Positions 1 to 9,689 of a stretch of DNA of 64,000 nt are shown piece after piece (position 1 is the stretch's first letter; every line of letters begins with the position of its first letter). Made by a program: the position numbers and the translations under genes. Origin of the DNA: Bacteroidetes bacterium GWF2_35_48 (lineage in GTDB: Bacteria > Bacteroidota > Bacteroidia > Bacteroidales > GWF2-35-48); the NCBI GenBank assembly GCA_001769125.1, contig MEOG01000039.1:61259-125258 (forward strand), written 5' to 3'. The notes below the pieces were generated by a model. The model saw only the letters and a program-made list of their open reading frames with translations. It was not told where the DNA came from and did no database searches.

Positions 1-1380
1 GATAAGGCAGATATTATTATCTTCATTCTTATTATTGGTGGTGCTTTCTGGATAATGAACAGCAGCAAAGCTATTGATGTCGGTATTCTTTCTTTCCTGA
101 AAAAAACACACAAACTCGAAAAATTTTTTCTGTTTAGGCGGCTGGGTGTAAACAACATCATTCTTGTACTCGTAATGCTTATGTTCAGCTTGTTTGGCGC
201 TATCTTCGGAATGAGTGAAGAAACCATTGCCTTTGTAATTATTTTTGTTCCCATGGCAATCTCAATGGGCTATGACTCTATTGTGGGAGTGTGTATGTGT
301 TTTGTTGCTGCCGGATTAGGTTTTGCTGGGGCATTGCTTAACCCGTTTACAATAGGAATCGCGCAAGGCATATCAGGGCTGCCACTGTTTTCAGGAATTG
401 AATACCGCTTTGTATGCTGGATAGTACTCAATCTGATTGGATTTATTTTCATTATCAGGTATGCGAAAAAAATTAAAAGAAACCCCAAAGCTTCGCCTGT
501 TTATGAAGACGATCAATACTGGAGAGATAAAAAAAGTGATGATACTGAAACTATAAAATTTCATACTCCTGTTTCTGCCTGGGTCGCTTATTTTATTTTA
601 CTTGCAGCAATGATTGTTTTTGCAATAAAATATTCAACTACAACAATCACAATCGGCAATTCCACTTTCACTGCCCCAATGATGGCTGTAATTGCGGGTT
701 TGTTTGCATTGTCAGGTCTTTTTACACTTCGCAAATCGGTTCATTTTTTTATATTGAATATTTTATTGTTTACAATAATTTTTTTGATTATCGGCGTGAT
801 GGGCTATGGATGGTATGTAAAAGAAATTGCAACCCTGTTTTTTGTAATGGGAATATTTTCGGGCATTGCTATGAATTACTCACCCAACAGTATAACAAAA
901 TTATTTTTAGAGGGAGTGAAGGACATTCTCTCTGCCGCAGTAATAGTAGGACTTGCAGGTGGAATCATTTATATCCTCAATGAAGGAAAAGTAGTAGATA
1001 CGATTCTCTTTAAAATATCATCAGCCATGGAGGGGTTTGATAAGTTTGGCTCTGTAAGCATCATGTACGGTATTCAGACCTTCATAAATTTATTTATGCC
1101 CTCTGGCTCTGCCAAAGCAGCACTTACCATGCCGATGATGTCGCAATTCTCTGACCTGATAGGAATTTCACGACAGGCAACTGTTATGGCTTTTCAGTTT
1201 GGAGATGGTTTTACGAATATGATTACCCCCACATCGGGTGTGCTGCTCGGCGTTTTAAGCATAGCAAAAATCCCCTATGGTAAATGGGTAAAATGGATAC
1301 TTCCTTTTATGATAATTTTAATTATTCTTGGATTATTACTGCTTATTCCGACTGTTTATTTGCAGTTGAATGGGTTTTGA
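1..1380 (+). CDS. YfcC family transporter, 3' part (5' end outside window)
   Basis: The reading frame is open from base 1, so the gene begins upstream of the window; the ATG at 55 is internal. The visible 459 codons encode a polytopic inner membrane protein with at least ten hydrophobic segments. The C-terminal part carries the family-typical run with FMPSGSAKAALTMPMM and QFGDGFTNMITPTSG, which resembles the repeated re-entrant loops of the YfcC/DcuC (C4-dicarboxylate anaerobic carrier) family. Members are proposed to move amino acids or dicarboxylates; substrate cannot be read here. It ends in a strong hairpin terminator shared with the convergent tRNA. Family call is solid, substrate unknown. 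Confidence 0.85.
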   Translation, partial: DKADIIIFILIIGGAFWIMNSSKAIDVGILSFLKKTHKLEKFFLFRRLGVNNIILVLVMLMFSLFGAIFGMSEETIAFVIIFVPMAISMGYDSIVGVCMCFVAAGLGFAGALLNPFTIGIAQGISGLPLFSGIEYRFVCWIVLNLIGFIFIIRYAKKIKRNPKASPVYEDDQYWRDKKSDDTETIKFHTPVSAWVAYFILLAAMIVFAIKYSTTTITIGNSTFTAPMMAVIAGLFALSGLFTLRKSVHFFILNILLFTIIFLIIGVMGYGWYVKEIATLFFVMGIFSGIAMNYSPNSITKLFLEGVKDILSAAVIVGLAGGIIYILNEGKVVDTILFKISSAMEGFDKFGSVSIMYGIQTFINLFMPSGSAKAALTMPMMSQFSDLIGISRQATVMAFQFGDGFTNMITPTSGVLLGVLSIAKIPYGKWVKWILPFMIILIILGLLLLIPTVYLQLNGF

Positions 1381-1384
1381 GAAA

Positions 1385-1424
1385 AAAGAAAGCCTCTTAA
1401 TACAAGTACTGAAAGGCTTTCTTT
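1385..1424. terminator. bidirectional hairpin terminator
   Basis: Perfect 11 bp stem AAAGAAAGCCT (1385-1395) with AGGCTTTCTTT (1414-1424) around an 18 base loop. A-rich on the left and T-rich on the right, it can end transcription of the transporter (+) and of the tRNA (-), whose 3' end lies only 3 bases away. Confidence 0.8.
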
Positions 1425-1426
1425 AG

Positions 1427-1499
1427 TCGGCCCCGAGGGAGTCGAACCCTCGACCCCATGATTAAGAGTCACGTGCTCTACCAACTGAGCTAGGGGCCG
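1427..1499 (-). tRNA. tRNA-Lys (anticodon CTT)
   Basis: On the minus strand a full 73-base cloverleaf can be folded: acceptor CGGCCCC/GGGGCCG, D arm with AGTTGGTA, anticodon stem CGTGA/TCATG with loop CTCTTAA (anticodon CTT), T arm GAGGG-TTCGACT-CCCTC and discriminator A. CCA is not encoded. CTT is the lysine AAG-reading anticodon. Confidence 0.96.
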
Positions 1500-1516
1500 A
1501 ATGTATTTTGGGATTG

Positions 1517-1524
1517 CAAATATA
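1517..1524 (-). promoter_or_regulatory. -7 box of the tRNA-Lys promoter
   Basis: Minus-strand TATATTTG fits the Bacteroidota -7 consensus TAnnTTTG and sits 17 bases before the mature tRNA 5' end, as expected for a stable RNA promoter. No clear -33 TTTG is seen. Confidence 0.55.
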
Positions 1525-1626
1525 TACTTTTACAGGAATTTTTTAAGAAAAAGATAAAAATATTCCTCCGGATAAATAATTTATACTTTTATTACGTATA
1601 AATAAAACAAGGTAGCGTTATGCAAC

Positions 1627-4600
1627 TTATCTTACAACAGTAACTTTTCCTGACACGGTTTTTTGATTTCCCATAAAATCTTTATACACTGCAAGCCATG
1701 CATAAGTTCCTGCTTTAACGATTTCTCCTCCGCTTAATTTTCCATCCCATCCTTTTAATATATCCTCCGATTCAAATATCATTTCACCCCACCTGTTATA
1801 TATAAATAGATGGAATGAGCCTTGCAGTATGCCGGAACCATATAAATAAAACATATCATTAATATTATCTCCATCGGGAGAAAATGCTGTTGGAGCATAA
1901 AGAGTGTGGTAATCCTGCACTATCAATAGTTGTGATGTTGTTGCGGTGCATCCTTTATCTGTTGTTACCATAAGTGAAGCAATATATGTTCCAATTGAAG
2001 AGTATAAATGGTCTGGATTCTCAGCCAAAGAAGAACTGCCATCCCCAAAAGACCAGTAATTTGTAATATTAAAATTTGACAAATTTGTAAATTCAACACG
2101 AGGGGTTATAATATTAGGAACTGTCGGAGTATACGTAAACCTTGCATCTGGTAAAGGGTACACAATTATAAAATCAACAAAAGTAGTATCAGCCTTGCAC
2201 CCAGCAGCAGATGTAACTTGTAAAGAAACATTGTAACTGCCGGGAATATTGAAAACATGAACAGGATTTTGAGAAAGTGATAAATTATTTTCATCCTCAT
2301 CGTCAAAATTCCATACATACGATTGTCCTGTATTTGGCGATGTTTCATGGAAATTTACAATAAGCGGATTACAACCGGAATAATTATCTGCCGAAACATT
2401 CAATTGGGGCGCAGGATACACATTGATATAAATAGAATCGGAACTCGTTAAATCACATTGATCTCTTACTGTTAAAGAAACCCATTCCGATTGCGTTAAA
2501 TGGGAATAATACGGTGAAGAAATAATTGAACCATCCTCTAAGGACAAGGTGTATGGGGGAACTCCGCTTCCAGGTGTTAAATAAATCTGAGTTGAATCTC
2601 CCGGACAAATAGAATTTTGAGGACATACAGCATCCAGTGTAACTGATGGATATAATGATACTGTTATAAACTCATTGCTTCCGTTGCAATTATTACTGTC
2701 TGTAATATAGCACGAATATGAGCTTGTTGTATCGGGAGTAACAACGTTTGTCGAAGTCGTAATCCCATTGCTCCATTGATACGAATAGGGCGGTGTTCCA
2801 CCGGAAGCAATGACAGAAAGAGTTGCAGGAATGCCCCTGCAAACGGTTACGTCATCAGACATATTGGTTATTATTGGTGAAGGATCAGAAAGTGGTATTG
2901 TAACAGATGACATGCAATTATTAGCATCAAAGACATTGGCAATACTGTTTCCGGCCGGAAGATTATTAATAGAAGGCTGATTCCACGGCGGGCTTGTATT
3001 CCAACTGTATGTATAGGGAGGAGTTCCACCGCTGGCTATAACACTTGCTTGTCCGTCGCTTCCTCCGTTACAGCTCGGATTTGTAACATTTTCTGTTGAG
3101 AGAATTATTTGTGTTGGACTTGTTACGCTTACACTTGCTGTTACAGTGCATGAGTTTGCATCAGATAAAGTAACATCGTATGTTCCTGCAATAAGACCGG
3201 ACAAATCTTCAGTTGTTGCTCCGTTTGACCAAATATAGGTGTAAGGGAGATTTCCTCCCGTTACTGTGAGGTTTACTGTTCCGCTATTCATGCCATAACA
3301 CAATACATTTGTAGCTGTTGCAGTCGCATTCATAGCCATTTGTTCTGTTATCGTTACATTGGTTGAGGCAGTACAGAGATTTGCATCAGATACTGTAACA
3401 GAATAGGCTCCTGCTGCAAGCCCTGTAGCTATTACCGTTGTTTGTGGCGGAGTTGTGCTCCAGGAGTAAATATAAGGGCTGGTTCCACCGATTGCAGAAA
3501 CACTGGCAGATCCATCGCTGAGTCCATAACAGCTCACATTTGTATAAGCATTTATTAATGCGCTTATGGCTGCCGGTTGTGTTATTGTAACGCCGGATGT
3601 AGTAGTACAGTTATTCAAATCTGTAATAGTTACAGCATAAGATCCGGCTATAAGTCCAGTTTGATTTTGCGATGATTGTCCGTTCGACCATACATAGGTA
3701 TAAGACGGAGTTCCTCCATTTACAGTTAATAAAACAGCACCTGTTGTATCACCAGAGCATTGGTTGTTTGTTCCTGTAATAACAGCTGTTAATGCTGGTG
3801 GTTCGGTAATTGTAACAGAAAAAGGCTGTGTGCAAAGATTCAAATCAGAAACGGTAACAGTATATGAATTAGCAGCAATATTGGATAGGTTCTGTGAACT
3901 TGCCCCATTTGACCAGGAATAGGAGTAGGGAGAAGTTCCTCCGCTGACGGAAAGCTCTATAGCTCCTGTATTTGCGCCATTACAAAGCAAGTCAGTTTCT
4001 GTAGCAGATACGTTCAAAGCTTCTGGTTCTGTTATTGTGATTGTATCTATGGTTGTGCATGTGTTTGCATCTGAAACAGTAACATAATAGGTTCCGGCTG
4101 CTATGTTGGTTAAATCTTCTGTAGATGCTGAATTTGACCAGTTATATATAACAGGAACAGTACCTCCGGTAATTGTAAGATTAGCTGCACCAGTAGAGGC
4201 TCCGTTGCATGAAACATTTGTTGCAACAATAGAAGAAGTGATGTCTCCACTTCCGGTGAGTGTTACGCTGTCTGCCTGTATTGTAAAAGGAGCAACACAA
4301 CCATAATTTTCATAAGAAGCATTACCGCTGTATGAAAAATTAACATACGCACCATCTGCTGCAATCGTTGCTCCTGACTGATCAACAAGCAATGCCCGGT
4401 CATAAGTAACCACGTCAGAGCAGCCAGCGCCAAAGTTCATTATCAGTGTACGTGTACCTGTTCCCGCATTTGCAAAATGACCTCCTGTATTTACAGACCC
4501 ACATTGAAAAATTACATATAAGGGTCCTGAAAGATTTACAAAACTGTTGAATGATTGTGTAAGTAAACCGGAACTGGTTATAAGAACAACATTGGCTCCA

Positions 4601-7600
4601 GCGGGTATTACGCCTCCAATTGGCTCGATTAGTTGTCCTCCCCCTGTAATAGTAGCATTCACATTTGCAACAAAGACCGGGTCTGTGCATACGCCCTGCC
4701 AGATATTTGAAGATGCCCACGTAACATCCAAATCGGATGTGTTTAAGGATGTCGTACCTACCTGAAAAAACACCATTTCCTGATATCCTTCAGTAGTCTG
4801 ACAAGCATCAACCAATATACTTTGAATTTCAAAACATTCAGAAGGGACAGTGGCAGGCGGGGCAACACAGCCTCCTGCATCCGTTACGGTTACAGTATAT
4901 GTTCCTGCGCAAACTCCTGTAACATTTGCAGTATTTCCCAGTCCATTGCTCCATGCAAAGGTATAAGGTGTCAATCCTCCTGTTACATCGGCAGTAAGTG
5001 TTCCATTGCAACTGCTTCCGCAAGTAGGATTTGTACCATGGGCGAAAACATTAACAGGGTCAGCCTGTGTGATTACTACAGTAGCTGTATCCTGACATCC
5101 ATTAGCATCTGTAACAAGAACACCGTTTATTCCAGCAGGAAGGGCTGTGGCTGTAGCAGAACTTTCTCCGCTTGTCCATAAAAATGATATTGGAGCTGTC
5201 CCCCCGCTTACGGATGCAGTTGCGCCGCCGGTAGAAGTGCCGTAACAGGGTATCATTTGTGGATTTGTTATACTTGCACTTACAGGTGTTTGATCGGTTA
5301 CTACCGCAGAAATAGAAACTACACAATCTGCTGCATCAGTAACAGAAACAGTATAAGTACCGCCTGCAAGATTACTTATGGTTGGTGTAGTTGCGCTATT
5401 AGTCCATAAATAGATATATGGAGCTGTCCCGCCCGTAGCAGTAACTGTAGCTGCGCCACTGTTTGCAACACAAGGAACATCTGTAACCGTAACACTTAAA
5501 GAGGGTCCACCGACACTGCTTAAATTTGCCGAGCTTGTTGCTGTACAGTTTGAATTATCTGTAACTGTTACAAAATAAGAACCACTTCCGAGATTTGATA
5601 ACGAGGATGTTGTTTCTCCACCGGGGCTCCACAAATAAGTATATCCTCCCGATCCTCCGGATACACTTAAACTGACAGATCCATTGGTGCTACCACAGGA
5701 AGGTTGTACAACAGTAGGAGATGCAATTATTATTTCGGAACCAACAGTAATTGTCCCTGAAGCAATTGCTGTTACTGCTGCAGCATCTGTAACAGTAACC
5801 GTATAAGTAGTTGTGATACCCGGACACAAGTTATGTGGACCTGCTCCTGTTAAGCCTACGGAGCTCCATGTGTAAGTAAAGGGTCCAGTTCCGCCGCTTA
5901 CTGTTGCTGCAATATTAATACATGCACCATAACAAACAGTAGCAGAGTTAACAGATACCGAAAGACTCACTGAGCAATTTACATCAACAACCTCCTGCGC
6001 TACACAAGCATTTGAAGAAGTGCATTGTGCCATATATTGTGATGCATAAGGAGCGCTAACACTTGCATTCGCTGTAGAAGATATCTGAACCCAGTTTGAA
6101 TCACATGTTACAAGCCAATATCCGATGCAATTTCCGAAAAGCATTCCTCCGATGCAGGTGCTGTCACAAACATAATCCCACTCAAACCAAGCAGGAGTAC
6201 CCGTACAGCCTGTCATGGTAAGACTGGCGGTGGTTCCTCCACCTCCGCAGACAACAGATGTGGCAATCGTGGGTGCAGGTAGAGCATTTATAGTAACACA
6301 ATCATTCGCACTTTGTGCGCAAGCATCGGAAACCGTAACACAATAGGTGCCACCAGCAGAGACTGCAATAGAAGAACCAGAACCACCAGTACTCCAGTTA
6401 TATGTCAGCGTACCTGTACCAGATGTTGTTGTTGTTAAAGTAGTATTGTTTCCCTGACAAAAATCTGAACCATTAACAGTAACGGAAACAGGAGTATTGG
6501 AGATAGTAAATGTGTACGTGTCATTTAAAATATTTCCACACATGTCTGTCATTGTATTACCTGATAAAGTATAATTCCCGGCAGGTAAAGCAGGAGTAAT
6601 ATTTAAAACAACATCGTTGGTCATATTGTTTACACACCCGGAATTTGCAATAGAAACGGTATATCCTGTAATAGCAAAATCAGATGCCTGCAGTGTTGAG
6701 CAATCAATATTTTCAGAAAATGCAACCTGAATCTGACTACCATTACAACCAGGCTGGGTAACAGTTTCAAACAAAGGTGGAATATTGTCTGTAATAGATA
6801 CAGTAGATGCATCGTTTTGAAAGTGGAGCGTAAAACCATCGTTTGAACCGGAGTAAAAATTTATAAAAAGCATGTATTGATGACCAATTGTAACATCCAC
6901 AGGTTCATTCCATGCACCACAACTGGAATTGCCGCTATAATAGTCAGAACAACAGCAGCCATCATTGATAAAATCGTCATAGCTGTCCTGATAAGTTGAT
7001 GAACTTGTAGTCAGACCTGTCTGTCCAAAATCAGCAGAATAATTACAGCTAATTTCATCCAGATCGGTGCATCCATTTGTTGCATCGTATAGCACAAAAT
7101 CATAATCTGTTCCTCCATCTGGAGCTATAGAAAAATCGAGTTGCCCTGTTGCCTGCGAGCTGAATGTATACCAAACAGAGCCACCGCTACCTGTACCACC
7201 AATACATGTGCCATCTTCGTCATCATCATTGCCTGTATCCGTATATTGATTTGTTGAAACAATAACAGTTTGGTTGTCGCAAAGCGGAATTGCACCATCA
7301 CAATCACTTGCAGGATCAGTACGAATCATATCTGTTGTGCAATCAACGCACTTGACAAGAGCTTCCCAGCCGGGTATATTTCCCATAAAAAAGAAGGGTG
7401 GTATGTATTCAAAAGTGAGCATTTGCTCTTCAATCAGAGGGGGAATGCTGTTTCCGGAATACGATCCTATAAGAATTCCGCTTTCTGTATCTGAGCCCTG
7501 ATATATTTTTAAATCAGCACCGAAACCCAGATCAAAATGAGTAAAAAGAACAGCGAGGCACTTTCCGTTAGAAGAGCCGATCGTAGTAATTTTATGATCA

Positions 7601-7902
7601 TAACCGGCAAATCCATTTGCTCCTCCCGCATCAAAAAATTGAGAATTACAAGTTGCAATATATTGCTGGGAGCCAATATTAATAGTTTGTGAGTATGCAA
7701 TTATTGACGCAAAAATTAGTCCGGCAATAATAAGTGCTTGCAATAAAAGTCCACTTTCTGCGTTACTCTCGCCTGAAAAATGCTCACTTACATCAGTAAG
7801 CTCCGCTTTTTCAGGCTTCGAAAGCCTTGAAATTGAACTTTTCTTATCAATCACTTGAGTTTTTTTGCTAGCAATAATTATAAATTTTAAAGTAGTTTTC
7901 AT
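1627..7902 (-). CDS. giant SprB-repeat adhesin with T9SS type B sorting domain
   Basis: 2091 residues. After an N-terminal secretion signal come a region of cysteine-rich, CUB-like and adhesin-like sequence (about 75-600), at least a dozen SprB-type repeats with the motif GGTxPYxYxWSNG (about 680-1690), two PKD-like domains (about 1830-1990, VWNFDDED and YWSFGDGSS) and a C-terminal CHU_C/gliding motility-associated domain starting LYAPTAFSPDGDNINDMF and ending SGKVTVVR. Established knowledge: such proteins cross the outer membrane by T9SS and act as surface adhesins or gliding proteins; this one's ligand is unknown. ATGA overlap with the upstream small gene shows co-transcription. Oddity: the first 72 codons contain a 147 bp in-frame insertion (MITE plus target duplication) that splits the signal peptide; see the MITE entry. 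Confidence 0.9.
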   Translation of the reverse strand: MKTTLKFIIIASKKTQVIDKKSSISRLSKPEKAELTDVSEHFSGESNAESGLLLQALIIAGLIFASIIAYSQTINIGSQQYIATCNSQFFDAGGANGFAGYDHKITTIGSSNGKCLAVLFTHFDLGFGADLKIYQGSDTESGILIGSYSGNSIPPLIEEQMLTFEYIPPFFFMGNIPGWEALVKCVDCTTDMIRTDPASDCDGAIPLCDNQTVIVSTNQYTDTGNDDDEDGTCIGGTGSGGSVWYTFSSQATGQLDFSIAPDGGTDYDFVLYDATNGCTDLDEISCNYSADFGQTGLTTSSSTYQDSYDDFINDGCCCSDYYSGNSSCGAWNEPVDVTIGHQYMLFINFYSGSNDGFTLHFQNDASTVSITDNIPPLFETVTQPGCNGSQIQVAFSENIDCSTLQASDFAITGYTVSIANSGCVNNMTNDVVLNITPALPAGNYTLSGNTMTDMCGNILNDTYTFTISNTPVSVTVNGSDFCQGNNTTLTTTTSGTGTLTYNWSTGGSGSSIAVSAGGTYCVTVSDACAQSANDCVTINALPAPTIATSVVCGGGGTTASLTMTGCTGTPAWFEWDYVCDSTCIGGMLFGNCIGYWLVTCDSNWVQISSTANASVSAPYASQYMAQCTSSNACVAQEVVDVNCSVSLSVSVNSATVCYGACINIAATVSGGTGPFTYTWSSVGLTGAGPHNLCPGITTTYTVTVTDAAAVTAIASGTITVGSEIIIASPTVVQPSCGSTNGSVSLSVSGGSGGYTYLWSPGGETTSSLSNLGSGSYFVTVTDNSNCTATSSANLSSVGGPSLSVTVTDVPCVANSGAATVTATGGTAPYIYLWTNSATTPTISNLAGGTYTVSVTDAADCVVSISAVVTDQTPVSASITNPQMIPCYGTSTGGATASVSGGTAPISFLWTSGESSATATALPAGINGVLVTDANGCQDTATVVITQADPVNVFAHGTNPTCGSSCNGTLTADVTGGLTPYTFAWSNGLGNTANVTGVCAGTYTVTVTDAGGCVAPPATVPSECFEIQSILVDACQTTEGYQEMVFFQVGTTSLNTSDLDVTWASSNIWQGVCTDPVFVANVNATITGGGQLIEPIGGVIPAGANVVLITSSGLLTQSFNSFVNLSGPLYVIFQCGSVNTGGHFANAGTGTRTLIMNFGAGCSDVVTYDRALLVDQSGATIAADGAYVNFSYSGNASYENYGCVAPFTIQADSVTLTGSGDITSSIVATNVSCNGASTGAANLTITGGTVPVIYNWSNSASTEDLTNIAAGTYYVTVSDANTCTTIDTITITEPEALNVSATETDLLCNGANTGAIELSVSGGTSPYSYSWSNGASSQNLSNIAANSYTVTVSDLNLCTQPFSVTITEPPALTAVITGTNNQCSGDTTGAVLLTVNGGTPSYTYVWSNGQSSQNQTGLIAGSYAVTITDLNNCTTTSGVTITQPAAISALINAYTNVSCYGLSDGSASVSAIGGTSPYIYSWSTTPPQTTVIATGLAAGAYSVTVSDANLCTASTNVTITEQMAMNATATATNVLCYGMNSGTVNLTVTGGNLPYTYIWSNGATTEDLSGLIAGTYDVTLSDANSCTVTASVSVTSPTQIILSTENVTNPSCNGGSDGQASVIASGGTPPYTYSWNTSPPWNQPSINNLPAGNSIANVFDANNCMSSVTIPLSDPSPIITNMSDDVTVCRGIPATLSVIASGGTPPYSYQWSNGITTSTNVVTPDTTSSYSCYITDSNNCNGSNEFITVSLYPSVTLDAVCPQNSICPGDSTQIYLTPGSGVPPYTLSLEDGSIISSPYYSHLTQSEWVSLTVRDQCDLTSSDSIYINVYPAPQLNVSADNYSGCNPLIVNFHETSPNTGQSYVWNFDDEDENNLSLSQNPVHVFNIPGSYNVSLQVTSAAGCKADTTFVDFIIVYPLPDARFTYTPTVPNIITPRVEFTNLSNFNITNYWSFGDGSSSLAENPDHLYSSIGTYIASLMVTTDKGCTATTSQLLIVQDYHTLYAPTAFSPDGDNINDMFYLYGSGILQGSFHLFIYNRWGEMIFESEDILKGWDGKLSGGEIVKAGTYAWLAVYKDFMGNQKTVSGKVTVVR
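7734..7874 (-). mobile_element. MITE-like element, 141 bp copy inside the adhesin signal sequence
   Basis: A shortened copy of the 164 bp family at 24538 and 41575. Ends are degenerate inverted repeats (gene-strand TTGCTAGCAAAAAAAC and TTTTATTGCAAGCAC), flanked by TAATTA/TTATTA, 5 of 6 matching. It contains the family core GGCTTTCGAAGCCTGAAAA ... TTTTCAGGCGAGAGTAACGCAG. Element plus 6 bp is 147 bp, a multiple of three; removing it restores MKTTLKFIII joined to AGLIFASIIAYSQ, an ordinary signal peptide. Confidence 0.8.
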
Positions 7903-8273
7903 TCTTCGCCGGCTAAAATTCGTTTCACATGGTATTCTACAGAATTTTTCGAATCAAGTTCAATCAATAAACCCGGGTAAGCTTCGTATATCCGCTTAGG
8001 TTTGTTTTGTTTTCGTGATTTCAGAAAAGGTCTTATATCAACGGTATCGCGGTTGAAAATTACAGGCTGGGTTCTCTCTTTGTCCCATCGTCCATAAATA
8101 TTCCATGAATAACGGACAATATAATTCTGGGCTTTAATAAAATTCTGGGACATCGAGTCAATTTGGGATTTCGTGAAGTATTCAGCAGCTAGCGGATCTA
8201 TAGTTACACGGTGCTGACCAAAAGAAAAATATCCTGTAAAAAACAGGAAAAGCGCCAATAGGTACATTTTCAT
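7899..8273 (-). CDS. small secreted protein of unknown function, adhesin operon
   Basis: About 124 residues if read from the ATG at 8273 (MKMYLLALFLFF...), or 128 from 8285; the former gives a better signal peptide ending near SFGQ. The mature part is charged and basic with no family I recognise (for example YSWNIYGRWDKERTQPVIF). Its stop overlaps the start of the giant adhesin by 4 bases, so both are probably translated from one mRNA and the small protein may be a partner or periplasmic/outer membrane helper of the adhesin; that is inference only. Confidence 0.75.
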   Translation of the reverse strand: MKMYLLALFLFFTGYFSFGQHRVTIDPLAAEYFTKSQIDSMSQNFIKAQNYIVRYSWNIYGRWDKERTQPVIFNRDTVDIRPFLKSRKQNKPKRIYEAYPGLLIELDSKNSVEYHVKRILAGEE

Positions 8274-8446
8274 AAAAACGGGCATTTGTTATATTTCAAT
8301 AGACGAAAAATTATAAGGATAAGTTGCTTTGCTTATATTAGAAAAAAGAGATTACAGAATAATCTATAAATAATAAATCTAAATTAAATTATAATGGGTT
8401 ATAGATGCTATGGGAGAAAAAAATAAAAAAGACGAATGTTGAAAAA

Positions 8447-9103
8447 TTATATTTTACTTCCAAAAGCAAGATCTCCGGCATCTCCGAGACCCGGAACTAT
8501 GTATGATTTTACGGTAAGTTCATCGTCTATTGCTCCTACCCAGAGCGTGATTTTATCTCCGCAAATATGTTTCTGAATGTAGTCAACGCCTTCGCGGCTT
8601 GCAATGATTGTTACAAGATGCGTATGTTTCGGAACTCCACGTTGTAATTGCGCTTTATAGGCAAGAACCAGCGAGGCTCCGGTTGCAAGCATGGGATCTG
8701 ATAAAATCAACACTTTATTGTCAACAGAAGGGGAGGAAACGTATTCAACCTGAATGTCAAAACTGCCATCTTTGCTGTATCTGCGGTAGGATGAGATAAA
8801 AGCATTTTCAGCTTTGTCGAGATAATTCAGAATGCCCTGATGAAAGGGTAATCCGGCGCGCAGAATGGTTGAAATTACAGGTTGCTTTGTTAATATCGGC
8901 ACATTTGCTATTCCCAGCGGAGTTGTAACGGCTGTTTCTTCATATTCAAATGTTTTACTGATTTCATAAGCGAAGATTTCTCCCATTCTTTCAAGGTTTC
9001 TTCTGAAACGCATACTGTCTTTCTGGATGTTCTGATCACGGATTTCAGAAACAAACTGATTGAAAATTGAATTTTTCTCTCCGATATTGACAAGGTTTAT
9101 CAT
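8447..9103 (-). CDS. upp: uracil phosphoribosyltransferase
   Basis: 218 residues, usual length. Converts uracil and PRPP to UMP in pyrimidine salvage, in the cytosol. The type I PRTase PRPP-binding signature is LSDPMLATGASL (about 134-145), and the uracil-binding segment near the C-terminus is GLGDAGDLAFG. The start ATG at 9103 begins MINLVNIGEKNS, agreeing with family starts. It has its own upstream -7 element and is monocistronic as far as seen. Confidence 0.96.
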   Translation of the reverse strand: MINLVNIGEKNSIFNQFVSEIRDQNIQKDSMRFRRNLERMGEIFAYEISKTFEYEETAVTTPLGIANVPILTKQPVISTILRAGLPFHQGILNYLDKAENAFISSYRRYSKDGSFDIQVEYVSSPSVDNKVLILSDPMLATGASLVLAYKAQLQRGVPKHTHLVTIIASREGVDYIQKHICGDKITLWVGAIDDELTVKSYIVPGLGDAGDLAFGSKI

Positions 9104-9127
9104 GGTCGCTTTTGATTAAAGAATACG

Positions 9128-9135
9128 CAAATATA
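9128..9135 (-). promoter_or_regulatory. -7 box upstream of upp
   Basis: Minus-strand TATATTTG, matching TAnnTTTG, 24 bases upstream of the upp start codon. The -33 region has no good TTTG at the right distance, so the call is moderate. Confidence 0.5.
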
Positions 9136-9197
9136 ATAATTCAGTTTGAGTAAAATGAAAATTATTAACCTATTTAATTCATAAACTTATGCCCTTT

Positions 9198-9263
9198 GTT
9201 GCAGGTTGCAGGTTGCAAGTTGTTTACAATGATATATGATATTTCAATATTTTACTTGCAACC
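9198..9263. repeat. GTTGCAGGTTGCA hairpin repeat
   Basis: Arms GGTTGCAAGT (9211-9220) and ACTTGCAACC (9254-9263) form an inverted repeat preceded by GTTGCAGGTTGCA. The same word pair recurs at 24400, 41257 and 42909 and as single arms near 55690-55795. Confidence 0.7.
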
Positions 9264-9268
9264 CTGTC

Positions 9269-9631
9269 TGTTGACAGCTACCGTGTGGACACATCTTTTT
9301 TAAACTGGATTTTGTCATAAAATTTGCGGTTTATCTATTTTTTACATAAGACAATCTTGTGCAAATTTTTCGCCAAAATCGTTTATGTGTTAGTTGTTTT
9401 TACCCCGAGCAATGCTCGGGGTTACAAACATTCGACTCCTCCAGAGTCGTTTTTTTCAAGACCGTTTGCATAACCAAATTAGTACAATTTCAGCTTCGCA
9501 ACATTGTCCAATAATAATTTTAGCAACAATCATACAAAACGCATACTTCGATATTAACCATTGTAATTAATATTTTTTTATGGAAAAAATAAAATATTAT
9601 CATATTTGTGTCCACACGGTAGCTGTTGACA
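9269..9631. mobile_element. 347 bp non-coding element with 17 bp inverted ends and 8 bp target duplication
   Basis: Element 9277-9623 starts GCTACCGTGTGGACACA and ends with the exact reverse complement; it is flanked by the direct repeat TGTTGACA (9269-9276 and 9624-9631). It has no open frame. Removing it with one repeat restores CCTGTC-TGTT-GACAGG, a small palindrome, so the insertion hit the centre of a palindromic repeat. Inside are two hairpins, CCCCGAGC/GCTCGGGG (9403-9421) and CGACTC/GAGTCG plus a T run (9433-9456). It looks like a MITE or the shell of an insertion sequence; the transposase family is unknown. Confidence 0.8.
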
Positions 9632-9689
9632 GGTAGGCTTTAAATGCAACATCATTATTAAAGTTCATGAATAATTCAAGTTACGTTTC

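Noticed and set aside
4415..5326. Several 60-120 residue frames on both strands inside the giant adhesin
   Set aside because: They are out-of-frame shadows of the repeat-rich coding sequence, with arginine/cysteine-rich composition and no family features.
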